Assembly: GCF_001028175.1 (NCBI RefSeq)
Contig: NZ_AEJF01000152.1
Span: forward strand, 1 to 64,000
Direction of reading: 5' to 3'
DNA: 64,000 nt
Origin: Caballeronia mineralivorans PML1(12)
Lineage (GTDB): Bacteria > Pseudomonadota > Gammaproteobacteria > Burkholderiales > Burkholderiaceae
Below the pieces are notes generated by a model. That model did no database searches. It was not told where the DNA came from and worked only from the letters and a program-made list of their open reading frames with translations. Below, piece after piece: positions 9,210-17,367 of this stretch. A program made the translations under genes and the position numbers. Position 1 is the first letter of the stretch. Every line of letters begins with the position of its first letter.

Positions 9210-10448
9210 ATGAAATGGAGAACCTTTGCGTTGGGTGCGTCAATCGCCAGCGTCACGCCGTTCCTCGGCGCCTGCGGCGGCGGCAGCGACGCGCCTCAAG
9301 CGCCGGTCGTCCGGCTGTGCCCGGCATCGCTCGACTACACGACCACCTTCACCGGCGGCGGCGGCAGTGGTGAACTCGTCAAGCTGCAACTCGACACGAC
9401 GAAACTCACGTGGCAAGTGACCTACGTAGAGTCGCCGATCCCCGCCGTCACCGGCACAGTCTCCCCCACTCGGGCCGGCACGACCCAGACCGGCACGCTG
9501 ACGATGGAAACCGGCCTGCCCACGCAAAAGCTGAATCAGTGCGCATACCAGTTGAACGGTGCGACGCTCGATGCCACGCGTCCCGCGCGCATCTTCGTGG
9601 GCGAAGGCGTGGCAGGCGGCACGATTCCAGGCAAGGAACTCCAGTTCGGCGGGATTCTGGGCCAGGGCGTGGTACCCGACCGGACCTTTCCGTATTACCC
9701 GTTCATCGGCTTCTCGACGCTCGAGACGAATCTCGCCAACGTCGCCGGGACGTATAACCAACTGGGCTATCACGAGATTCCGTCGCAGAACTATGCGCGT
9801 CTCGCCGTCGATTCGAAGATCACCATCAATGCCGACGGCACCTGGCAAGAATGTGACAACACTGGCGTGAACACCGGCAAGTGCCAGCAGGCGGGGTCGA
9901 ACTTTGCACAATCGCCGGATGGCAGCGGTGCATTCGTCACCAACAACTTCCTCGGGCAAGGCAAACCGACGCTCGCGGCTGGCGCGCTCGGCAAGGGCTA
10001 CATGATCGTCGGCAAGTTGCGCGGCCAGAACGTGCCGATCGTCGTACGCGCCGGCACCGCGAACGCGACGATCACCACAGGCATCCCGCCTTTCGCCGAC
10101 GACGAATCCGGCATTTCCATGATGTCGCCGCAGACCAACGTGGCGTCGGGATCGGTGAATGGGGAATACGTCGGCGTGGATAACGCCTTCAATTACCGGA
10201 CGACCGCGCTCAGCGGCACGCAGGCCACCTTGATCGATCCGTTCCAACCGTCGCAGGTCGCGTTGTCGCGCGCGCTCAATCTCGATTACACGGAAGTCGT
10301 TCCGGGTCTGGTGACATCGACGGTAGTGGGCGCGTCGACCGGCACGACGCCGAGCGGCAAGTTCATCTTCTCCGGTGGCGTGTTCGGCTACCTCGACCAG
10401 AGCGACCCGACAACACCGTATTTCACCATCGGCTCATTTGTGCAGTAA
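9210..10448 (+). CDS. DUF2957-family lipoprotein, copy B
   Basis: Paralogue of the preceding gene (412 residues from the ATG at 9210, which has the same GGAGACAGCGGT leader; a GTG 18 bases upstream is less likely). The signal ends in PFLGAC followed by GGGS, a good lipobox. It keeps the same ladder of motifs as copy A, including the DDESGI segment and the closing YFTIG. It lacks some insertions, such as the TTTTQAQESF region. The pair and the OmpW-like gene downstream are co-oriented with gaps of about 100 bases, so they may form one transcript. Function unknown. Confidence 0.85.
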   Translation: MKWRTFALGASIASVTPFLGACGGGSDAPQAPVVRLCPASLDYTTTFTGGGGSGELVKLQLDTTKLTWQVTYVESPIPAVTGTVSPTRAGTTQTGTLTMETGLPTQKLNQCAYQLNGATLDATRPARIFVGEGVAGGTIPGKELQFGGILGQGVVPDRTFPYYPFIGFSTLETNLANVAGTYNQLGYHEIPSQNYARLAVDSKITINADGTWQECDNTGVNTGKCQQAGSNFAQSPDGSGAFVTNNFLGQGKPTLAAGALGKGYMIVGKLRGQNVPIVVRAGTANATITTGIPPFADDESGISMMSPQTNVASGSVNGEYVGVDNAFNYRTTALSGTQATLIDPFQPSQVALSRALNLDYTEVVPGLVTSTVVGASTGTTPSGKFIFSGGVFGYLDQSDPTTPYFTIGSFVQ

Positions 10449-10550
10449 CCGTCCGGCAGCCCATCAAGAACGGCTGCATGCGAACAATGCCCGGATTTCT
10501 ACGAAGACGAGCAGCGTTCGCATGACGGCCTGTAACCGAAGAGAGACGAA

Positions 10551-11387
10551 ATGAAAAAGCTTTTGGCTGCGGGAAAACCGTTGGCGGTCGCGGTGGCAGC
10601 GTGTGCGTCACTGTCAGCACATGCGCAAAGCGCCGGCGATAACGTCGTGGGACTCGGCTGGTTCCACGTCATGCCACAGGATTCGAGCGATGCGCTGACC
10701 ACGCATGTCGCGCCCACGCCGATCAATACGCCGCTGCGGTTGCCGTCGCAATTCACGTCGGCGGGCACAAGCTTGTCGACGAAGAGCGCCGATACCTTCG
10801 GGCTCGTCTTCACGCACTTTTTCACCGATCATATTGCGACCACGTTCGTAGGCGGTGTGCCACCCGAGTTCGAACTCGATGGTCACGGCACGATCCAGCC
10901 GCCGGGACCGGCAGGTGCGCTGGGCAACCAGAATCTCGATCAAACCAATCCGATCGTGAAAAGCGTGCGGCAGTGGAGCCCTGCGCTGATTTTCCAGTAC
11001 TACTTCAATTCGCCGAGCGCGGCGTTCCGGCCGTTCGCGGGCTTGGGCGTGTCGTACAACTTCTTCACGAACATCAAGCTGACCAACGGCTTCGTCACAT
11101 CGACGCAGAACAATCTTGGTGCGGTGCTGGCGGCGGGTGCGGGCAAACCGGGACAGACGTCGGTGGAGGCGAAGGCTTCGTCGTCGTGGCAGCCGGTGTT
11201 CAATATCGGCGCGACTTATAACTTCGACAAGCACTGGGGTTTGATTGCTTCGCTGACCTACATTCCGTTGAAGACAACATCGTCGTTGATCATCAAGGCG
11301 GCTGACGGTACCGAGCTCGCTACAACAAAGTCAAAACTCAATGCCGATCCGCTGATTACGTTTTTAGCGGTGTCGTACAGGTTTTGA
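10551..11387 (+). CDS. OmpW-family outer membrane beta-barrel protein
   Basis: Predicted eight-stranded outer-membrane barrel of the OmpW family, thought to let small hydrophobic compounds cross the outer membrane. Signal peptide of about 25 residues ending AHAQS. The mature protein has the family signatures GLVFTHFFTDHIAT, the FQYYFNSPSAAFRPFAGLGVSYNFF block, and the C-terminal strand ending in aromatic F (LAVSYRF), the usual assembly signal. GAAGAGAGACGAA precedes the ATG. It lies directly after the two DUF2957 lipoprotein genes. Confidence 0.9.
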   Translation: MKKLLAAGKPLAVAVAACASLSAHAQSAGDNVVGLGWFHVMPQDSSDALTTHVAPTPINTPLRLPSQFTSAGTSLSTKSADTFGLVFTHFFTDHIATTFVGGVPPEFELDGHGTIQPPGPAGALGNQNLDQTNPIVKSVRQWSPALIFQYYFNSPSAAFRPFAGLGVSYNFFTNIKLTNGFVTSTQNNLGAVLAAGAGKPGQTSVEAKASSSWQPVFNIGATYNFDKHWGLIASLTYIPLKTTSSLIIKAADGTELATTKSKLNADPLITFLAVSYRF

Positions 11388-11417
11388 TCGGTGCGGGCGA
11401 AACCGGGCGAGCAGGCG

Positions 11418-11448
11418 AAAAAAAAAGCCCGCCTAAGATGGGCGGGCT
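11418..11448 (-). terminator. Terminator of the stand-alone receiver gene
   Basis: An 8-bp stem (11426-11433 with 11441-11448) has a run of A on its left, that is a T-run on the minus strand only. It therefore serves the minus-strand gene ending at 11559. Confidence 0.75.
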
Positions 11449-11558
11449 GAATCCATATCAGTGGAGACATGGAGGAGACGACCGAACTATACCAAAACTA
11501 TTGGTGCAGCGCAACATCCCCGATTCTCCTCACATTGATTCGTTGCATCGATACAACA

Positions 11559-11924
11559 TCAGGGCTGCGTCATCGAGAGGATAAAGCCCAGTTGATCGAT
11601 GGAAACGGGCTTCACCAGATGGATATCGAAGCCCGCTTCCTGCGTCATCGCGTGGTGCTGCGGCTGGCCCCAGCCAGTCAGCGCAACCAGCAGCATCGCC
11701 GGGCCGTCGGGCAACGCGCGCAGCGCTCGCGCGGCGGAAAGACCGTCCATCGGCGACATGCCCAGATCCAGGATCACCACATCCGGCGAGAATTGCCGCG
11801 CGACATCGAGCGCTTGCGCTCCGCACGACGCCTGCGCCACTTGATGGCCCAGACCCGTCAGCAGATTGGCCAGACAGCTCAGGGCGTCGTCGTCGTCATC
11901 GGTTATGAGAACACGCTTGGTCAC
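11559..11924 (-). CDS. Single-domain response regulator (CheY-like receiver)
   Basis: A 121-residue protein that is only a receiver domain. The acidic cluster sits at D9-D13, the phospho-acceptor is D53 (VVILDLGM), the conserved threonine is T83 (VALTGWG) and the lysine K105 (LVKPVS). The ALTGWG/LVKP form resembles the receivers found at the C-terminus of hybrid histidine kinases, so it may act in a phosphorelay. No output domain or kinase is adjacent. It starts 10 bases after the stop of the small secreted protein gene, so the two may be cotranscribed. Confidence 0.88.
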   Translation of the reverse strand: MTKRVLITDDDDDALSCLANLLTGLGHQVAQASCGAQALDVARQFSPDVVILDLGMSPMDGLSAARALRALPDGPAMLLVALTGWGQPQHHAMTQEAGFDIHLVKPVSIDQLGFILSMTQP

Positions 11925-11934
11925 GACTGCCCCC

Positions 11935-12387
11935 TCATTTGCCCGACACCGCGAGCGTCAACTTTCCAGCACCGGCGGTGGTCGCGGTGATCTGCGTGCG
12001 CTGCCCACGCGGGCCAATATAAAAATGCTGGCGACCCGGCGAGTTTTGATCGTGTGTGGCCTCCGGCAGGCATGCGGCAATGTCCGCCGCCACGCCCTGC
12101 AACGCGTCAGTCGCCGATCCGGCGTCCGACGCTTTCGTCCACATGCAGGTATATGTACGGGCTTTCGCCGCGCACTGCGCATCACGGCCGTACGTCTGCG
12201 CGACGGCTTTGCCATCGTCGGGTCGCAGGGAGGTAAAACCGTCAGGCGCTGCCGCCACGATGCGCTTCAGTGCATCGCAGGGATTGGGGGTGTCGTCAGC
12301 GAGAGCGATCCCCGGCGTACTCAGGCATGCCCACGCAAGGGCCGCCGATGCCGCCACGAACATGAGACCCCGAAGAGTGCTTTTCAT
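11935..12387 (-). CDS. Small secreted protein of unknown function
   Basis: From the ATG at 12387 the product is 150 residues, with a signal peptide (MKSTLRGLMFVAASAALAW, cleavage probably after GIALA). An upstream in-frame extension of 59 codons has no plausible start and runs through the repeat region, so the internal ATG was chosen; AGGACAG precedes it. Four cysteines in the mature part (PCDAL, QCAAK, TCMWTK, ACLPE) suggest two disulfides in the periplasm. No known domain is recognised. It lies directly upstream of the receiver gene. Confidence 0.6.
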   Translation of the reverse strand: MKSTLRGLMFVAASAALAWACLSTPGIALADDTPNPCDALKRIVAAAPDGFTSLRPDDGKAVAQTYGRDAQCAAKARTYTCMWTKASDAGSATDALQGVAADIAACLPEATHDQNSPGRQHFYIGPRGQRTQITATTAGAGKLTLAVSGK

Positions 12388-12423
12388 AGTGGGCGCTGTC
12401 CTGTCTCCGCTTCGTCTTTTTAT

Positions 12424-12477
12424 AAGCTGGCTTTCCAGGCGACTTCCAAGTCGCTTCCAAGCCAGCTTCCAAGCTGG
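12424..12477. repeat. Nested inverted repeats with three CTTCCAAG units
   Basis: Outer arms 12424-12433 and 12459-12468 are perfectly complementary (10 bp) and enclose an inner 7-bp stem (12439-12445 with 12448-12454). A competing 7-bp stem (12462-12468 with 12471-12477) shares the right outer arm. The element lies 37-90 bases upstream of the small secreted gene, in its probable leader. Confidence 0.7.
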
Positions 12478-12688
12478 TTCGTCGCCAACGAGACCTTTTA
12501 AAAAGCCTGCACCGGCGGCGTGTGCCCGTATGTGCGCCACCGAATGCTGTCCGATTCGAAACACTTCAAAACCTGAGGCAGACGGCGCGACAAGTATAGG
12601 GAACGTTCCCGTCCATTGCCGCTATTTCTTGCCGATACAACGCCGTCGCATCCGGGCTTTACAACTGTGCTTTACAACTGCGCAAGAA

Positions 12689-13567
12689 TCACACCTTCTT
12701 TCCCGCGCGCCGTGCAGCGACTTTTCCCAGCACCGCCAAGTCCTTGTCGCCGTCGCCTTGGGCAAGAACGTCGATGAGGTTGTCGCGCACCAGGCTCCCC
12801 ACCGGCAGCGCCACGTTCACGGCGTCGCCGGCTGCAAGCGCGAGCCGCACGTCTTTCAGCCCCAGCCGCGCCCTGAACAACGCCGGTTCATAACGGTTGT
12901 CGGCGATCATCCGGCCGTAGCCCTGGTACACCGGTCCCGGAAACAGCGTGTTTGTGATTACGTCGAGGAACGCGTGCGGATCGATGCCATGCCCCGTCAT
13001 CAACGACGCCGCCTCCGCAGTTGTTTCGATCGCCGATGCCAGCATGAAGTTCGCTGCCAGCTTGAACACGCTCGCGTGTTGCGGTGCAGTACCGACGCGC
13101 CAGGTCTTCTGACCGATGACATCGAAGATGGGCTGGACGCGTGCGATGGCATCATCCGCGCCCGCAGCCACGATGTTCAGCTTGCCCGCCGCCGCCACAT
13201 CCGGGCGCCCGAGCACGGGCGCCGCGACATACGCCACGCCGTGCCGCTCGTGCAGGCCCGCAAGCTCCTCGCAGAACGCGACGGAAATCGTCGCCATGTT
13301 CACGTGCACAAGGCCCTTCGGCGCGCGCTCGAGCAGGCCGCTGTCGAGCAGGACCGAGCGCAACGCGGCGTCATCAGCGAGCATGGAGAACACCGCGTCG
13401 CCGGCGAACGCTTCATCCGGCGACGCAACCACGCGCGCGCCGTGTTCGGCGAGCGGTTTCGCGGCATCGGGCGAACGGTTCCAGACGCGCACCGTGTGGC
13501 CTGCCTTCAATGCATTCAGCGCCATCGCGGCGCCCATGTTGCCAAGTCCAATAAACCCGATATCCAT
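12689..13567 (-). CDS. NAD(P)-dependent 3-hydroxyisobutyrate dehydrogenase-like oxidoreductase
   Basis: Beta-hydroxyacid dehydrogenase family (6-phosphogluconate dehydrogenase superfamily); oxidises or reduces a small hydroxyacid or semialdehyde. From the ATG at 13567 (AGGAG 8 bases upstream) it has 292 residues. The Rossmann motif GFIGLGNMG is at residues 4-12, the substrate loop APVLGRP near 116-122, and the catalytic lysine is K169 (FKLAAN). The 40 codons upstream of this ATG are not family-like. The substrate is not predictable: 3-hydroxyisobutyrate, glyoxylate/succinic semialdehyde or imines are all used by relatives. No neighbouring pathway genes. Confidence 0.85.
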   Translation of the reverse strand: MDIGFIGLGNMGAAMALNALKAGHTVRVWNRSPDAAKPLAEHGARVVASPDEAFAGDAVFSMLADDAALRSVLLDSGLLERAPKGLVHVNMATISVAFCEELAGLHERHGVAYVAAPVLGRPDVAAAGKLNIVAAGADDAIARVQPIFDVIGQKTWRVGTAPQHASVFKLAANFMLASAIETTAEAASLMTGHGIDPHAFLDVITNTLFPGPVYQGYGRMIADNRYEPALFRARLGLKDVRLALAAGDAVNVALPVGSLVRDNLIDVLAQGDGDKDLAVLGKVAARRAGKKV

Positions 13568-13722
13568 GTCGTGCTCCTGTGTCGACCAGAGTTCACGCTT
13601 TAGCGGGTTACTCTGGTCCCATGCAACTTTCGTTGCGGTTGACAAATGCGATGAGTTCCCAATGAACCCGGCGCCAGCGCGACTCAAAGCAGGCGCGTCG
13701 AAGCGATGCGATACTCGAATCC

Positions 13723-14502
13723 ATGACGACTGCCACGTTCCGTTTTCATCGGGAGTTAAATGAGTTCCTGGCGCGGCCGCAGCGCGAACAGGCGTTTGCG
13801 TGCGCGTGTCCGGCGGCGTCGACGACCAAGCATATGATCGAAGCTCTCGGCGTGCCGCACACGGAAGTAACGCTGATTCTACGCAACGGCGTGCCTGCAG
13901 GTTTCGATACGCCTATCGAAAACGCTGACTTTATCGATGTCTATCCGCCCGGCGTGATGCCGCGCGCGCTCGAAATCGCGCATCCGCTGCGCGCGCCGTT
14001 GCGGCTGGAGACGCTGCGTTTTATCGCCGATGCACATCTTGGCGCGCTCGCTCAACTGCTTCGGCTAGCCGGTTTCGATACCCGCTATGACAATCATTTT
14101 CCCGACGATGAAATCGAGCAGCTTGCGCTGACCGAACATCGCGTAGTGCTCACGCGCGATCGCGAATTGCTGAAGCGCCGCACGCTCGTCCACGGCTGCT
14201 ACGTGCGCGCGCTGCAACCCGATGCGCAATGGCGAGAAGTCGCAACGCGGCTCCGACTCGCGCAACACGTCCGCCCTTTCCGCTTGTGCCTGATGTGCAA
14301 CGCGCCGCTGCGTCGCGCAAGTTCGGATGAAGTGAGCGATCGTGTGCCGGAAGGCGTGCTCGAACGGCACGCACGTTTTGTCACTTGCGATGTGTGCCGG
14401 CGGGTATTTTGGGAAGGATCGCACTGGAAGCGGATGCGGGCGCGAATCGAAGAACTGATGGACGGCGCGCCGGGCAATCCACCGGTTCCGGCGTCCGGCT
14501 AA
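13723..14502 (+). CDS. Mut7-C RNase-domain protein with ubiquitin-like N-terminus
   Basis: A 259-residue protein. Residues 1-90 fit the ubiquitin-fold Mut7-C extension (HTEVTLILRNG, DVYPP). The rest is the Mut7-C domain, a PIN-like nuclease fold (FIADAHLGALAQLLRLAGFDT, VVLTRDRELLKRR) with acidic residues in the expected places. A C-terminal zinc ribbon is formed by two CxxC pairs (LCLMCNAPL and TCDVCRRVFW). Relatives are predicted RNases, little studied in bacteria. It is divergent from the dehydrogenase gene with about 155 bases between. Confidence 0.85.
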   Translation: MTTATFRFHRELNEFLARPQREQAFACACPAASTTKHMIEALGVPHTEVTLILRNGVPAGFDTPIENADFIDVYPPGVMPRALEIAHPLRAPLRLETLRFIADAHLGALAQLLRLAGFDTRYDNHFPDDEIEQLALTEHRVVLTRDRELLKRRTLVHGCYVRALQPDAQWREVATRLRLAQHVRPFRLCLMCNAPLRRASSDEVSDRVPEGVLERHARFVTCDVCRRVFWEGSHWKRMRARIEELMDGAPGNPPVPASG

Positions 14503-14573
14503 CAGGCCGGCCGCGCGACGTGCGTACAATACGCGCCTCGGCCTTCGTGCCTCTATAGCTTTTGGAGCTTCGC

Positions 14574-14858
14574 GTGAAAAAATTCGACCTGGAAAAAAAC
14601 AAGGCGCTCAAGCTCGCCAACGGCTTGAAGCAAAACAGCGCGTCGAGCTTCGGCCCGCAAACCGCGCAGCCGAAACTCGACAAGCGCGAACAGCGCCGGC
14701 TGGATCAGGAGAAAGGGCTTGTGCCGTTCGCCTGCAAGCTGGACAGCGATCTCGTCAGGCAATTGCAGGAACTTGCGGCCAAGCATGAAGGCGGGATGAC
14801 GGAAGCGCTGGCGGACTTGCTGGTGAAGGCGGGGCTGGAACGTAAGGCTGCGGTTTAA
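14574..14858 (+). CDS. Small lysine-rich conserved hypothetical protein
   Basis: Unrecognised protein of about 94 residues. The GTG at 14574 was chosen because GGAG ends six bases before it; the TTG four codons earlier overlaps that ribosome-binding site. The N-terminal half is highly charged (KKFDLEKNKALKLANGLKQ), the middle reads KLDKREQRRLDQEKGLVPF, and the C-terminal half could form two amphipathic helices (LVRQLQELAAKHEGGMTEALADLL), reminiscent of a small ribbon-helix-helix-like regulator. That reading is a guess. A terminator follows. Confidence 0.6.
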   Translation: MKKFDLEKNKALKLANGLKQNSASSFGPQTAQPKLDKREQRRLDQEKGLVPFACKLDSDLVRQLQELAAKHEGGMTEALADLLVKAGLERKAAV

Positions 14859-14971
14859 ATTAGTACGATGAGCTTGGGCGAATGAACGCGGCTGGCTCAA
14901 TGCGGCGTTATGACCGCTGAACGTCGCGGAGGTAAAGCGCAGCGCGGAGTTATCGTCTGCTGAATAAAGAG

Positions 14972-15002
14972 GCCGTTCCGGCGTGTCGCGGAACGGCTTT
15001 TT
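14972..15002 (+). terminator. Rho-independent terminator
   Basis: A perfect 9-bp stem (14972-14980 with 14989-14997) is followed by five T. It lies about 110 bases past the small lysine-rich gene. Confidence 0.8.
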
Positions 15003-15062
15003 AACGTTGCTTCCGGCCTCGATTTCGCCGCGTGCTTGGCTTGATCTAAATAGTCAGATCAA

Positions 15063-15374
15063 TCAAACACTCCCTTCCTTCTCGATCACCAGAATCCGCG
15101 CGATACCGACCGGCTCGGCAATATGCTCATCGCCGGGCTGGGCGTGAAAGATATCGCCGGCATCGAGCAGCACTTCTTCCTCCACGCCGTCTCGCCGCAC
15201 GCGCATGCGCACCTGGCCGTGCATCACCGCGAAAACCTCCTCGCCGTCATTCACGTGCCATTTATATGGCGCGTCGGTCCAGTGCAGGCGGCATGAGACG
15301 CCATTCATGGTGGTGATATCGAGTGCGCCCCACGCGCGCTCGGCCGTAAATTCGCGGCTTTTAACGACTTTCAT
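15063..15374 (-). CDS. Small cupin-domain protein
   Basis: A 103-residue single cupin barrel. Motif 1 is partly kept (WHVNDGEEVFAVMHGQ) and motif 2 reads DAGDIFHAQPGDEHIAEP, so a metal site is possible although the first histidine pair is incomplete. Relatives include small enzymes and ligand sensors, and the function cannot be fixed. It lies 18 bases downstream of the transporter gene on the same strand, so the two are probably one operon; it may handle the transported compound. Confidence 0.75.
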   Translation of the reverse strand: MKVVKSREFTAERAWGALDITTMNGVSCRLHWTDAPYKWHVNDGEEVFAVMHGQVRMRVRRDGVEEEVLLDAGDIFHAQPGDEHIAEPVGIARILVIEKEGSV

Positions 15375-15392
15375 TAGTGTTCCATCAAGACA

Positions 15393-16727
15393 TCAGGACA
15401 AGACCCGCGCTTCGTCGACATCGGCGTGGCGCGCGGCAGGAATGAAGGCGACCGCGATGATCGACAGTGCGATGCCCACCATCACGTAGAACGTTGGCGC
15501 CAGCGGCGAACCGGTCACCTTGATGAGCCACGTCACCACGAATTGCCCGAAGCCGCCGAACAACATGACCGAGACGTTGTACGCAATCGATAACCCCGTC
15601 GAGCGGATATGCGCCGGGAACAACTCGGCAAGCAGCGCGCCGAACGGCCCGTAATACCCGGCGAGCGTGATCGATAAAATGCCCTGCACGATAATCAATC
15701 GCGTCACGCTGGGTTCAGCGGAAAGCCACACGAACAACGGATAAATGATCACGAGCGTGACGATCAGCGACCACAGCGACAATCCCTTTCGGCCGATCCT
15801 GTCGGACCACGCACCCGCCACCGGCGACAACACCGTCAGCAGCAAATTGCCCACGATCAAGGCGGTGAACGACTGGCCGAACGGCAGCTTCAGTTGCTTG
15901 ACGGCGAACGTCGGCAGATAGCCGATCAGCACATAGACCGTCACCGTCAGCGCGATGACTGCGCCGAGTCCGCACAAGACTTCGCGGCTATGTTCGCGGA
16001 ACACTTCGCCGAGCGTCGCGCGCCGCGCCATCTTTTGCGCGTGAATGAACGCCTCAGTTTCAAGCATGTTGCGCCGAAGATAAAACCCCACCGGTCCAAT
16101 GATCAGCCCGAAGATAAACGGCACGCGCCATCCCCACGACATCAGCGCTTCGGGCGACATATTGCGCGTAATGATCGATCCGACGATAGCACCCAGCAGC
16201 AGCGACGCCGCCTGGCTCGCCATTTGGAAGCTGCCGTAGAAACCGCGCCGGGAGAAAGGTGCTGCTTCGATCAGCAACGCCGTTGCGCTGCCGAACTCGC
16301 CGCCGGCCGAGAAACCTTGCAGCAGGCGCGCAAACACGATGATCAACGGCGCACCGAGACCGATGGCCGCGTAAGGCGGTGCGATCGCGAGCAGGAGAAT
16401 GCCGAGCGTCATCAACGCGATCACCAGTGTCAGCGCCGCTTTGCGTCCGGCGCGATCGGCGTAGAGACCGAGCACGATGCCGCCGATGGGCCGCATCACG
16501 AACGCCACGCCGAAGGTCGCGGTGGTGAGGAGGATGGAGGAGTAGTCGCTGGTGGTGGGGAAGAACAGCTTCGAGATCACGACGGTCATGAAGCTGAAGA
16601 CCACGAAGTCATACCATTCGAGCGCGTTGCCGATCACGGCCGCCACGACCGCGCGGGTGTTCGGCGTTCTGCGCAAAGCGCCGGAACCACTGGAACCGTT
16701 GGAGCTGCCTCGTCTCACCGTTGCCAT
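15393..16727 (-). CDS. MHS-family MFS transporter (metabolite:proton symporter)
   Basis: Inner-membrane proton symporter of 444 residues with twelve predicted membrane segments, beginning IGNALEWYDFVVFSFM, a typical metabolite:H+ symporter entry motif. Other family hallmarks are the RPIGGIVLGLYADRAGRKAAL loop between TM2 and TM3 and RLLQGFSAGGEFGSAT in TM4. Members carry citrate, alpha-ketoglutarate, proline betaine, shikimate or aromatic acids; this one resembles the citrate/tricarballylate group, but the substrate is not decidable. Cotranscribed with the cupin gene downstream. Confidence 0.88.
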   Translation of the reverse strand: MATVRRGSSNGSSGSGALRRTPNTRAVVAAVIGNALEWYDFVVFSFMTVVISKLFFPTTSDYSSILLTTATFGVAFVMRPIGGIVLGLYADRAGRKAALTLVIALMTLGILLLAIAPPYAAIGLGAPLIIVFARLLQGFSAGGEFGSATALLIEAAPFSRRGFYGSFQMASQAASLLLGAIVGSIITRNMSPEALMSWGWRVPFIFGLIIGPVGFYLRRNMLETEAFIHAQKMARRATLGEVFREHSREVLCGLGAVIALTVTVYVLIGYLPTFAVKQLKLPFGQSFTALIVGNLLLTVLSPVAGAWSDRIGRKGLSLWSLIVTLVIIYPLFVWLSAEPSVTRLIIVQGILSITLAGYYGPFGALLAELFPAHIRSTGLSIAYNVSVMLFGGFGQFVVTWLIKVTGSPLAPTFYVMVGIALSIIAVAFIPAARHADVDEARVLS

Positions 16728-16858
16728 GTCGCCTCCGCCCGTGAGGGCGTTTCGTCTGCGCTGGGTTGTGTCGCGTGCGTCGAAGGTGCGGCGATTCGAC
16801 GCACCGGGTCAGATGCCATGCGAGTGTAAAGAGCGCTGAGATCGTTTTCAAGCGACGA

Positions 16859-16895
16859 TAAAAAACGCGCCCGGCCCAAGTGGCGGGGCGCGTTT
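16859..16895 (-). terminator. Terminator of the HiPIP gene
   Basis: A 10-bp stem (16863-16872 with 16886-16895), rich in GC, gives a T-run only when read on the minus strand. It lies about 40 bases past the high-potential iron-sulfur protein gene. Confidence 0.8.
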
Positions 16896-16935
16896 CGATG
16901 TTAGCTGAGTGCGTCAGTTTCTAGTTGTGGGCTGC

Positions 16936-17250
16936 TCAGGCTTTCTTGTTATACGCGTTGCACCAGCCCTTCGATGCAACCTGCTTGCCGCCAAACATGG
17001 GACATCCGGCGAAAGCGTCGGTAGGTTTGCCTTGATAGAACGAGCAGTTGCCGCAATCCTGGCCGGCGGCGTAGCGCGGGAATTTGGCTTTATCGACGGT
17101 CGTGGCGTCGAGCTTGTAGCCCAGGCTTTGCGCCATCGCATCCGATTCAACCAGCTTGACGGGATCGGCGGCGAACGCGGTGCGCGACACCGCCAGTGCC
17201 GATGCCACGCCAATGCTCGAGATCAGGAACGTGCGTCGTGAGGATTTCAT
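16936..17250 (-). CDS. High-potential iron-sulfur protein (HiPIP)
   Basis: Periplasmic electron carrier with one 4Fe-4S cluster. From the ATG at 17250 the product is 104 residues with a twin-arginine signal (KSSRRTFLISS) ending around AFAAD; export in folded form fits a preassembled cluster. Four cysteines bind the cluster: DCGNC, GCPMFGG and GWCNAY, the last being the family signature. A start 19 codons earlier has no ribosome-binding site, whereas GGAG precedes this ATG. Monocistronic, with a terminator. Confidence 0.92.
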   Translation of the reverse strand: MKSSRRTFLISSIGVASALAVSRTAFAADPVKLVESDAMAQSLGYKLDATTVDKAKFPRYAAGQDCGNCSFYQGKPTDAFAGCPMFGGKQVASKGWCNAYNKKA

Positions 17251-17367
17251 GAAAATGTGCTCCGTTGTATTGGGGGTGTGCGCCGTTCTTGTCGACGGCG
17301 ATGTCAAAGGATATCAACGTGGAGCGCAACGCACTTAGCCAAATCTTTGAGATAAGCGAGCGCTCAT

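Noticed and set aside
12443..12475. CTTCCAAG repeats as a CRISPR array
   Set aside because: Units are only 8 bases with irregular 4-8 base spacing and form inverted repeats; no cas genes nearby.
12056..13603. 515-codon plus-strand open frame
   Set aside because: Antisense to the small secreted protein and the dehydrogenase; no family match and low-complexity composition.
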